Shown: piece by piece, positions 1 through 5,710 of the stretch
How positions within the stretch are numbered: the stretch's first letter is position 1
Layout: each line of letters opens with the position of its first letter
Assembly: GCA_026987055.1 (NCBI GenBank)
Contig: JALSNL010000022.1
Location: forward strand, 1 to 5,710
DNA: 5,710 bases
Source: Melioribacteraceae bacterium
Lineage (GTDB): Bacteria; Bacteroidota; Ignavibacteria; Ignavibacteriales; Melioribacteraceae
Reading direction: 5' to 3'
Program-made: the position numbers and the translations under genes
Notes under the pieces: generated by a model
Databases searched by the model: none
Told to the model about the DNA's origin: nothing
The model's input: the letters and a program-made list of their open reading frames with translations, nothing else

Positions 1-704
1 GGTTCAATATTTTTCTTCTTGGTAAATATTTTATCCGTTCCATCTTCAAATATTTTTTCAACGTTATATTCCACTGTAACAGGTTTTCTTTGAGGCGAAT
101 AAATTTCGTAATAAAACATTAACACAGTGTCTTTGGAAGTAACCAAGTTATCAATGTTCGGAATAATTTTTTTCCCTTGATTAGTTTGAACAAATTGAGA
201 AACCAAAACAATATCGCTGATACTTAACTTTTTATTGTAATCGGGCAAATCAATTTCCGTTTTATAAGTAAAATATTTTCTCGATTCATCATCTTCCGCA
301 TTGCAAGTTAGTTTATATTTTCCCGGTTTTATGTTTATGGTTTTATAACTAATGTTAAAACTTTTTTCGGAAGATGTTTGTCTGAAGGTGCGGGCAATAA
401 TTTTTTCGTTCCAAAGTTTCTCCAGTACAAGATTGTCATCATCATCGTACAATGAAACCGTTACCGTATAATTTGCAACATATATGTTTTTATGTTTTAA
501 AAATTGAATATTGGAATATGGCATCTTCAAGAATATATCCAATTTTGTTTTTGTTGAATCTTTGGATTTGTATGTTGCATAGTCGAAAGAAAACTTAGGC
601 AATAATTGATCGCTGTGCAACATTCGGGAAGATTCAACTTGTGCAAATACTAATGACGAAAGAATTACCGACATAAACATTATTAAAAAGATTATCTTTT
701 TCAT
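1..704 (-). CDS. Exported GWxTD-family-like protein, N-terminal 234 residues (C-terminus beyond the left edge)
   Basis: An uninterrupted reading frame runs from ATG at 704 to the window edge, giving 234 codons plus two bases. Residues 1-21 form a type I signal peptide: MKK, a hydrophobic core, then VFA before Gln22. There is no lipobox cysteine, so the product should be periplasmic or outer-membrane associated. The mature part is predicted beta-rich, with blocks LDIFLKMPYSNIQF (55-68), YVANYTVTVSLYDD (75-88), KPGKYKLTC (126-134), SISDIVLVSQF (161-171) and DTVLMFYYEIYS (192-203). From memory this order matches the N-terminal half of GWxTD-domain proteins of Ignavibacteria and relatives, whose role is unknown. 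The diagnostic GWxTD motif would lie in the missing part, so the family call is inference. A GGAA (713-716) nine bases before the ATG is a plausible ribosome site. The start is only 17 bases after the rimO stop with no hairpin between, so the two are probably co-transcribed. Confidence 0.72.
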   Translation of the reverse strand, partial: MKKIIFLIMFMSVILSSLVFAQVESSRMLHSDQLLPKFSFDYATYKSKDSTKTKLDIFLKMPYSNIQFLKHKNIYVANYTVTVSLYDDDDNLVLEKLWNEKIIARTFRQTSSEKSFNISYKTINIKPGKYKLTCNAEDDESRKYFTYKTEIDLPDYNKKLSISDIVLVSQFVQTNQGKKIIPNIDNLVTSKDTVLMFYYEIYSPQRKPVTVEYNVEKIFEDGTDKIFTKKKNIE

Positions 705-721
705 AAATCGTATTCCAATTT

Positions 722-2017
722 TTATATTAATTTACCAAACAAATCATAATCATTACAATTAATAATTTCAACGTTATAAAATTCACCTACTTTTAGCAAT
801 TTATTTTCCGCTTTTATCAGAACTTCTCCGTCAACTTCCGGCGCATCTCTTTCCGAACGTGCAATATAATATTCACCTTCTATATCATCAATTAGAACTT
901 TAAGTTTTTTCCCGATTATTTTTTTATTTTTTTCAAACGAAATTTCTCTTTGCAATTCCATAAGTTCTTCTTTGCGTTCTTCCTTTATTTTTGCCGGAAT
1001 TACATCACCCAAGCTAAAACTTTTTGTGTTTTCTTCAACGGAATAATCGAACACGCCAATTCTATCAAAGCCGGTTTCTTTTACAAAGTCTTTAAGTTCT
1101 TCAAAATCTTGTTCCGTTTCGTTCGGATAGCCTACTATAAAAGTTGTACGCAATGTTAAATTAGGAATTTTTTCTTTCAATCTCTTTATTAACTTTTGTG
1201 TACTCTTTTTTGTAATTCCTCTTTGCATCGATTTTAAAACATTGTCTGAAATATGCTGAAGCGGAAGATCAATATATTTGCATACTTTCGGATTGTTAGC
1301 AATTTCGTTAATCAAACTTTCCGGGAAATGTGAAGGATAAGCGTACAACAATCTAATCCATTCAATTCCATTAACGTCCGATAATTTATTCAGAAGTTCG
1401 CCGAGTGCTCTTTTTCCGTAAATATCTTTTCCGTAATCGGTTGTATCTTGTGCAATAATTATCAGCTCTTTAACTCCTTTGGCTGCCAAGTTTTTTGTTT
1501 CTTCAACTAATTTTTCCATTGGTGTTGATTTGTGTAAACCACGCATCAACGGAATTGCACAAAAGGAACAAGGGTTATCGCATCCTTCCGAAATTTTCAG
1601 GTAAGCAAAATGTTTTGGCGTTGTTAAAGAGCGTTCACCAAGAAGTTCCTTTTTTAAGTTGCCGCCAAATTCTTTTACAATTCCTTCATAATCTTCCGTT
1701 CCGAAAAAAACATCTACATCGGGAATTTCTTTCCGAAGCTCATCCTTAAATCGCTCCGATAAACAACCGGCAACAATTACTTTTTTTATCTTCCCTTGCT
1801 TTTTTAGGTTTACGGCTTCCAGAATTGTGTTTATCGATTCTTCCTTTGCCGCATCTATAAATCCGCATGTGTTAATTATTACATGCCCGGCATCTTCGGA
1901 GGAATCCGTAATTTCAAAATCGTTCGCTTGCAGTTGTCGTGATAGTCTTTCCGAATCCACTATGTTCTTTGAACAGCCGAGTGTAATTATTTCTATTTTA
2001 TCTTTTTTTTCCGTCAT
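722..2017 (-). CDS. rimO: Ribosomal protein S12 (aspartate-C3)-methylthiotransferase RimO
   Basis: This radical-SAM enzyme adds a methylthio group to the beta-carbon of a conserved aspartate of ribosomal protein S12, in the cytoplasm. From ATG at 2017 the product is 431 residues, the usual RimO length. The N-terminal MTTase domain has TLGCSKN (Cys15), NTCGFI (Cys51) and AGCLSERF (Cys85), the three ligands of the auxiliary 4Fe-4S cluster. The radical-SAM motif is GCDNPCSFC (Cys146, Cys150, Cys153). YAYPSHFP (226-232), YIDLPLQHISD (248-258) and TTFIVGYPNET (291-301) are typical family blocks. The C-terminal TRAM domain spans about 363-431. ARSERDAPEVDG (386-397) separates RimO from the tRNA enzymes MiaB and MtaB. 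An in-frame TTG at 2056 would add 13 residues, but the family N-terminus begins at the chosen ATG. The site before it (AGAAAG) is weak. A terminator separates it from the upstream gene, so it should have its own promoter; it probably shares a transcript with the gene at 704. Confidence 0.97.
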   Translation of the reverse strand: MTEKKDKIEIITLGCSKNIVDSERLSRQLQANDFEITDSSEDAGHVIINTCGFIDAAKEESINTILEAVNLKKQGKIKKVIVAGCLSERFKDELRKEIPDVDVFFGTEDYEGIVKEFGGNLKKELLGERSLTTPKHFAYLKISEGCDNPCSFCAIPLMRGLHKSTPMEKLVEETKNLAAKGVKELIIIAQDTTDYGKDIYGKRALGELLNKLSDVNGIEWIRLLYAYPSHFPESLINEIANNPKVCKYIDLPLQHISDNVLKSMQRGITKKSTQKLIKRLKEKIPNLTLRTTFIVGYPNETEQDFEELKDFVKETGFDRIGVFDYSVEENTKSFSLGDVIPAKIKEERKEELMELQREISFEKNKKIIGKKLKVLIDDIEGEYYIARSERDAPEVDGEVLIKAENKLLKVGEFYNVEIINCNDYDLFGKLI

Positions 2018-2139
2018 ATTTTGCTTTCTGTTAATTAAGTTTATTTTAAGATGCAATTTAATATTAAAACTTAGTAAAAACGAGTAAATAGAAAAATGAA
2101 TGATTGATGAGTAATTGTAAAAAAATAGGAACGCAGATT

Positions 2140-2159
2140 TTTATGATTGTTTATGATTT
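2140..2159. repeat. Two tandem 10-base units in the spacer downstream of the terminator
   Basis: TTTATGATTG is followed directly by TTTATGATTT. On the minus strand this reads as two AATCATAAA units leading into ATCTGCGTTCC. The same arrangement is at 5463-5482 in the right copy of the long repeat. It resembles AT-rich intergenic repeats containing an ATCTGCGTT core that I recall from Bacteroidota-type genomes; that link is memory only. No function is evident. Confidence 0.6.
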
Positions 2160-2167
2160 GTTAAGAT

Positions 2168-2203
2168 AAAAATACCGGACATGGTTTTATATCCGGTATT
2201 TTT
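2168..2203 (-). terminator. Intrinsic terminator after the 1037-residue secreted-protein gene
   Basis: A perfect 12-base-pair inverted repeat (2168-2179 with 2192-2203) has a 12-base loop. The stem holds a CCGGA/TCCGG core flanked by an A-run and a T-run, so the minus-strand transcript ends its hairpin in a run of U. It begins 8 bases after the TAA of the secreted-protein gene. The symmetry means it could also work on the plus strand, but no plus-strand gene is present. It should insulate rimO from the strongly expressed type of gene upstream. Confidence 0.9.
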
Positions 2204-2211
2204 ATTTTAAT

Positions 2212-5200
2212 TTATTTGAGCAAAAGCATTTTACGAATTTGATTATATTCACCGTATTGTAATTTGTAAAAGTAAACACCTGAGCTTAATTTTCCGCCGT
2301 TAAATGTAACTTGGTAATTCCCTGGTTTTTGTTTTTCATTTACCAATGTTACTACTTCTCTGCCAAGTACGTCATAAATTTTTAATTGCACTTGTTGAGA
2401 TGTTGCATGCAATGTTTTTTCAATAGGTATCGTGTATTTTATTGTGGTTGTCGGATTAAAAGGATTGGGATAATTTTGATATAATTTTAATTCAAAGGGT
2501 AAATTTTTATTTTTATTAATTTCCAAAAGTTCATCCGATTTAATTTCAAAAATATCATCTTGAGTAAAATGCTTTGCAGCATAAATATTAAAAGTAAAAA
2601 GACTATCGAGATAAGGATAATTCTCTCTGTTCTTAGGCCAAAAAGCATATAACACATCTGCCATATAACCCAAATTACTATCGTCATATATACTTCCTTC
2701 ATCATAGTCGGAATGCATAATAAAAATATATTCTCTTCCTCCGCTCGCGGCAAATGTTTCACCAGTCCAGCCCATATCCCAAAGTTTGTTGGCAGAACCG
2801 TTATCCTGATCTTCAACGATAACAATATTCAATCTTCTTTCAGGCACACTTTTCACATCGTAAGCTACAAATGGAATATCTGCCGTACCATCATATTGAT
2901 AACCTAAATCTCGTCTGTAAACCGCTCCTTTAGACCATCTTTCAGGATATTCGGATTTACTATTATTTGCCAATGTAGCAGCACTTTCATCTCCTCTATT
3001 TGTAACACCCGCCCATTCAAGTTTTACATCAACATAATCATTATCCCCCACATTACTGCCAAAAAATTTCTGACCAATATCAATACTACCGAAGAAAATC
3101 TTTCCCCGCCAATTAACACCGGAAACCCATCTTTTACCGTTAGAACTCCAATCTTTAACTCCGGGTTTATCTCCTATAACAGAAATTCTCAAACCGTCAA
3201 CAACTACATACTCATTTTCATTTTTCATTTGGTACATACTGTCTAAAACAGCAGTGTCATTTTCATTTGTCATTTTCCATAAAATATCATTGTAATTATA
3301 AAAGAAACTTATTCTATATTTTTCTCCTGTAATTGAATCGGCATCAAAAACCGAAACAATAATTTGTTTACTGCTGTCTTGTTCTCCTGCAATTTGTTTA
3401 ACGGTTAGTAAGTCACCGTACTTTAAGCCTTCTTCATCTTTTCTATAAATAATTTTTTTAATACTTACCGGAGTTTCGGTTGTTTTTATTTCTACCGTGT
3501 CCGGATTATAAGTATAAGAGGTAACTGCGAAATAATATGTTTTACCTTTTAACAATTTGGAATCATTAATATAATCCTTTTTAATTTTGTAACTGTATTT
3601 TAGTCCGTTATCCGAACCGAATTGAATTATTTTATCTACATATTTATTTTGCAAAGGGTCATAAACCGGTTGGGTAATTGAGTGAATACCATCAATAGTA
3701 TCAAATGTTTTTAATAACACTGTTTTTTCACTTGAGATTTGATAGATATTATACCCTTGAAATTTATAACCTTTTTTATTGAACGATTCTATTTCATTGT
3801 TTTGTTCCCATTCCAATATTATATCATCGCCATCTTCATTAAATGAAATATTAGGAGCAGAAGGAATTGGTAAATTTTGATTTTTGAATTGAGTATCAAA
3901 AGATTGTTGAACAAAACCGCTGATTGTTTTTAATGCTTGGATAGATGTTGTTTTATTTTTACTCTCGGTTGCAATCAAAGCTATTAACACTTCTGCAGTA
4001 TCTCCTATTGATAACGAAAAGGGACCGTTACTCAATAAAATTCTTCTATCTCCGAATGATTCTAAATTACCGTCAATTTTACCCGTTCTGTTTACGGGAT
4101 CTCCATCCAATAAAAATGTACCGAAAGGAGTTTCGGTGGAAACGTTCTCAGGAAAAGATTCTCCGGTCGGATACCATGGGATAGGTAATTTACCTCTCAT
4201 CAAATTATAGAATTCCAATGTTCCGCTATAACTAAAACTCGGGTCATTCCATCTTCCTCCGGCGGCAAAATATATAAAATTACTCATTGGTTTCGGATTA
4301 ACATATTTATATCCTTTCCGCCATTTAAAATTAAACATAGCACTATCGGAAGAATTACCTGTATATTGTGATACTCCTTGTAGAAAGCTATAACCGGCAG
4401 TAGCAAAAGGATAACCGATTCCTTCGTATGCAGCATCCATTCCCGGTTGATAAGCATAACCTAAATTCAACAAAGTATCACATCCAGCAAAATCGTCATT
4501 GGCCGAACCAACATCAGGATCAGCCCACTGTGCTATAAACATGCTATCAATTTTTGAATTTACTGCCGAACTATCGGTACCTTTATAAACAATATCAACT
4601 TTTTTATAAATTACATTGTTTAATTTTGGAAAAGCGGAATAAGCCCAATATGTTTCGGATATTTCCAATCCGATTGGCGGTGATCCGTAATTTTTTAATG
4701 ACATGGAATCATCATATTTTATAAATAAAGTTTGAGCAGCTCCGGGAACTCCGGGAATGTCAACGTCTGGTTCATAAACTCCGTTTTTATTTATATCTTC
4801 ATAAGGTGCTCCATTTTCTACCGGCCATTCGTTCCAATCTTTTTCATATTCTTCTCTTAGTTCTTCAATCTCTGCATCAGTTACATGCTTTTTATCTTTT
4901 TTAAAAAACGAAGCGGCATCATCAAAAAGATTTCCCGTTTTATAATCCGGTCTTACTCGGAACACTTTGGTTATTGCTTTACATCCCGTTCCATAAGTAT
5001 TACCGTTAACACGTACAAGCGGTGCATTACCATCCGTAACCTTACCGCCCCAAACAATACCTTCGCTAAATATTGTTCCTATTTTTTTGCCTTTCGGAAA
5101 TTCACTATTCCAAGCCTTGGCAACCACCCAATTATGAAAGCCGTTATTAGCAACCCAAGAAGTAATATTGTTAATATTTATTACACTTTCGTCAGTAGTA

Positions 5201-5325
5201 TCTAAAGTTGTTTTTTGAAGTGAATATTTTTTAATGCCTTTTTGTTCCGGCGTTTTTCCTTTGGCTAAATTTAAGTTGAGAAATATAAAGGTGAGAAATA
5301 TGAATGAATAAAATAATTTTTTCAT
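2212..5325 (-). CDS. Large secreted protein with Fn3-like module and T9SS type A sorting domain
   Basis: A complete 1037-residue protein exported by Sec and then across the outer membrane by the type IX secretion system, with the C-terminal domain as signal. The start is ATG 5325, with GGAG (5331-5334) five bases upstream. Residues 1 to about 22 are a signal peptide. Residues about 40-480 are a beta-rich ectodomain with DINKNGVYEPDVD (177-189, possible calcium loop), YGSPPIGLE (213-221), QWADPDVGSANDDFAGCDT (266-284) and GDRRILLSNGPF (425-436). Residues about 485-610 look like fibronectin III (ILEWEQ, GYNIYQ, LLKGKTYYFAVTSY). Residues about 620-930 form a second ectodomain ending in GREYIFIMHSDYDEG. 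Residues about 942-1037 are the sorting domain, with YQNYPNPFNPTTTIKY and LKIYDVLGREVVTLVNE. I recall these ectodomain blocks from large cargo proteins of Ignavibacteria, but no enzyme motif is visible and the substrate is unknown. Only two cysteines (115, 282) occur. It has its own promoter and terminator, so it appears monocistronic. Confidence 0.95.
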   Translation of the reverse strand: MKKLFYSFIFLTFIFLNLNLAKGKTPEQKGIKKYSLQKTTLDTTDESVININNITSWVANNGFHNWVVAKAWNSEFPKGKKIGTIFSEGIVWGGKVTDGNAPLVRVNGNTYGTGCKAITKVFRVRPDYKTGNLFDDAASFFKKDKKHVTDAEIEELREEYEKDWNEWPVENGAPYEDINKNGVYEPDVDIPGVPGAAQTLFIKYDDSMSLKNYGSPPIGLEISETYWAYSAFPKLNNVIYKKVDIVYKGTDSSAVNSKIDSMFIAQWADPDVGSANDDFAGCDTLLNLGYAYQPGMDAAYEGIGYPFATAGYSFLQGVSQYTGNSSDSAMFNFKWRKGYKYVNPKPMSNFIYFAAGGRWNDPSFSYSGTLEFYNLMRGKLPIPWYPTGESFPENVSTETPFGTFLLDGDPVNRTGKIDGNLESFGDRRILLSNGPFSLSIGDTAEVLIALIATESKNKTTSIQALKTISGFVQQSFDTQFKNQNLPIPSAPNISFNEDGDDIILEWEQNNEIESFNKKGYKFQGYNIYQISSEKTVLLKTFDTIDGIHSITQPVYDPLQNKYVDKIIQFGSDNGLKYSYKIKKDYINDSKLLKGKTYYFAVTSYTYNPDTVEIKTTETPVSIKKIIYRKDEEGLKYGDLLTVKQIAGEQDSSKQIIVSVFDADSITGEKYRISFFYNYNDILWKMTNENDTAVLDSMYQMKNENEYVVVDGLRISVIGDKPGVKDWSSNGKRWVSGVNWRGKIFFGSIDIGQKFFGSNVGDNDYVDVKLEWAGVTNRGDESAATLANNSKSEYPERWSKGAVYRRDLGYQYDGTADIPFVAYDVKSVPERRLNIVIVEDQDNGSANKLWDMGWTGETFAASGGREYIFIMHSDYDEGSIYDDSNLGYMADVLYAFWPKNRENYPYLDSLFTFNIYAAKHFTQDDIFEIKSDELLEINKNKNLPFELKLYQNYPNPFNPTTTIKYTIPIEKTLHATSQQVQLKIYDVLGREVVTLVNEKQKPGNYQVTFNGGKLSSGVYFYKLQYGEYNQIRKMLLLK

Positions 5326-5367
5326 AATGTCTCCAATGTTTTGAAGTTAAATTATTTTATAATAATG

Positions 5368-5398
5368 TAAATATAACATTTCCATTTAGCAATGCAAA
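5368..5398 (-). promoter_or_regulatory. Bacteroidota-type promoter for the 1037-residue secreted protein
   Basis: Reading the minus strand, TTTG (5398-5395) is followed by 19 bases and then TATATTTA (5375-5368). This fits the Bacteroidota housekeeping pattern TTTG-N19-21-TAnnTTTG except for the last base. Transcription would begin near 5361, leaving a leader of about 36 bases before the ATG at 5325. In such AT-rich sequence a chance match is possible, but spacing and position are both right. Confidence 0.55.
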
Positions 5399-5490
5399 AA
5401 AACAAGCACGTCAAAAAAAATAATTGACCGAATAATAAGAGCGAGAAATAGGAACGCAGATTTTTATGATTGTTTATGATTTGTTAAGAT

Positions 5491-5526
5491 AAAAATACCG
5501 GACATGGTTTTATATCCGGCATCTTT
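5491..5526 (-). terminator. Intrinsic terminator after the upstream T9SS cargo gene
   Basis: Homologue of the hairpin at 2168-2203 with the same 12-base loop. Its right arm (5515-5526) differs by two bases, 5520 and 5523. In the minus-strand RNA both changes turn A-U into G-U pairs, so all 12 positions still pair; in plus-strand RNA they would be A-C mismatches. This supports a role as a minus-strand terminator, insulating the promoter at 5368-5398 from the upstream gene. Confidence 0.87.
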
Positions 5527-5535
5527 ATTTTTAAT

Positions 5536-5710
5536 TTATTTGAGTAAAAGCATTTTTCGAATTTGATTATATTCACCGTATTGTAATTTGTAAAAGTAAA
5601 CACCTGAGCTTAATTTTCCGCCGTTAAATGTAACTTGGTAATTCCCTGGTTTTTGTTTTTCATTTACCAATGTTACTACTTTTCTGCCAAGTACGTCATA
5701 AATTTTTAAT
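5536..5710 (-). CDS. C-terminal 57 residues of a second T9SS type A cargo protein (N-terminus beyond the right edge)
   Basis: The frame enters from the right edge and ends at TAA (5538-5536). The visible residues form the second half of a T9SS type A sorting domain: LKIYDVLGRKVVTLVNEKQ, then SSGVYFYKLQYGEYNQ and the basic end RKMLLLK. They are identical to residues 981-1037 of the downstream secreted protein except for Lys in place of Glu990. The upstream half of the domain, with the NYPNPFNPTT box, and the body of the protein are off the window, so the cargo function cannot be stated. It may be a tandem paralogue of its neighbour or an unrelated cargo with a converted tail. The gap to the next ATG on the strand is 210 bases and holds a terminator and a promoter, so the two genes are probably separate transcripts. 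Confidence 0.9.
   Translation of the reverse strand, partial: LKIYDVLGRKVVTLVNEKQKPGNYQVTFNGGKLSSGVYFYKLQYGEYNQIRKMLLLK

Larger units (their letters stand above)
2123..2386. repeat. Long direct repeat, left copy (spacer + terminator + end of T9SS sorting domain)
   Basis: These 264 bases recur in the same orientation at 5446-5710. By eye there are five substitutions (2197, 2200, 2221, 2233, 2358) and one extra T in the right copy, about 98 percent identity. The left 74 bases (2123-2196), which are non-coding, are identical in both. Similarity stops abruptly at 2122/5445. At the other end the right copy is cut by the window edge; the left copy continues into the rest of the secreted-protein gene, so the true length is unknown. 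Confidence 0.97.
5446..5710. repeat. Long direct repeat, right copy (cut by window edge)
   Basis: Same-orientation partner of 2123-2386, offset 3323 bases and then 3324 after one inserted T in the run 5528-5532. It contains the spacer, terminator, stop codon and last 57 codons of a second T9SS cargo gene. Of the three coding differences, two are silent (CGT/CGA Arg and TTG/TTA Leu) and one changes Glu to Lys. The matching stretch reaches the last base of the window, so the repeat certainly may extend further. Confidence 0.97.

Noticed and set aside
2018..2056. A 13-residue N-terminal extension of RimO starting at TTG 2056
   Set aside because: The RimO family begins shortly before the TLGCSKN motif, and the ATG at 2017 gives the usual length. 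The extension is AT-rich spacer sequence in frame by chance.
950..2087. Three plus-strand open frames (950-1159, 1495-1749, 1827-2087)
   Set aside because: All lie wholly or mostly antisense to rimO and their translations show no family features; 1827-2087 ends in the spacer upstream of rimO.
2066..2096. Possible rimO promoter TTTT-N19-TAAGTTTT on the minus strand
   Set aside because: The upstream box lacks the G of TTTG and the downstream box lacks the final G. In a T-rich spacer such matches are expected by chance. A rimO promoter probably lies in 2018-2167, but I cannot place it.
2123..2211. The conserved spacer and hairpin as a small RNA gene or mobile element end
   Set aside because: The hairpin is fully explained as a terminator. 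No separate promoter, target-site duplication or transposase is visible, so it is recorded only as part of a repeat.
2487..2825. 112-codon open frame on the minus strand
   Set aside because: It is nested out of frame inside the secreted-protein gene, whose sorting domain and ectodomain motifs fix the real frame.
4885..5205. 106-codon open frame on the plus strand
   Set aside because: It is antisense to the N-terminal part of the secreted protein, with no recognisable domain or convincing ribosome site.

Overview
The window is a strongly AT-rich stretch in which every gene I can support lies on the minus strand. The organism is most likely a member of the Bacteroidota/Chlorobiota/Ignavibacteriota group, and I favour Ignavibacteriota. 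Three things point there. Two genes end in type A sorting domains of the type IX secretion system (T9SS), one showing the NYPNPFNPTTTI box complete and the other cut by the edge. One partial gene resembles the N-terminal part of the GWxTD family. The best promoter has the Bacteroidota-type TTTG / TAnnTTTG form. This assignment is inference from style; no rRNA or other phylogenetic marker was compared.

Layout in the direction of transcription (right to left): (1) 5710-5536 is the last 57 codons of a T9SS cargo protein whose body lies beyond the right edge, followed by a hairpin terminator. (2) 5398-5368 is a promoter, and 5325-2212 is a complete 1037-residue secreted protein: signal peptide, a long family-specific ectodomain, a fibronectin III-like module, a second ectodomain and a T9SS sorting domain, followed by its own hairpin terminator. 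(3) 2017-722 is rimO, the methylthiotransferase that modifies ribosomal protein S12. (4) 704-1 starts 17 bases after rimO and is an exported protein that looks like the GWxTD family, cut by the left edge.

The most notable structure is a direct repeat with a period of about 3.3 kb (2123-2386 and 5446-5710). It covers the end of the sorting domain, the stop codon, the terminator and the downstream spacer, with only five substitutions and one single-base indel. It has a sharp left boundary and runs off the right edge, so it is either the visible end of a tandem duplication of the whole secreted-protein gene or a gene-conversion tract. Two of the differences lie in the terminator stem, and both keep pairing as G-U in the minus-strand RNA.

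Functionally there are two units: surface or secreted T9SS cargo, each gene with its own terminator, and an unrelated rimO-GWxTD transcript. I see no CRISPR array, transposase, tRNA, rRNA, defence genes or phage genes. Apart from the repeat and the uncharacterised ectodomain, this is ordinary chromosome, and I found no convincing new multi-gene system.
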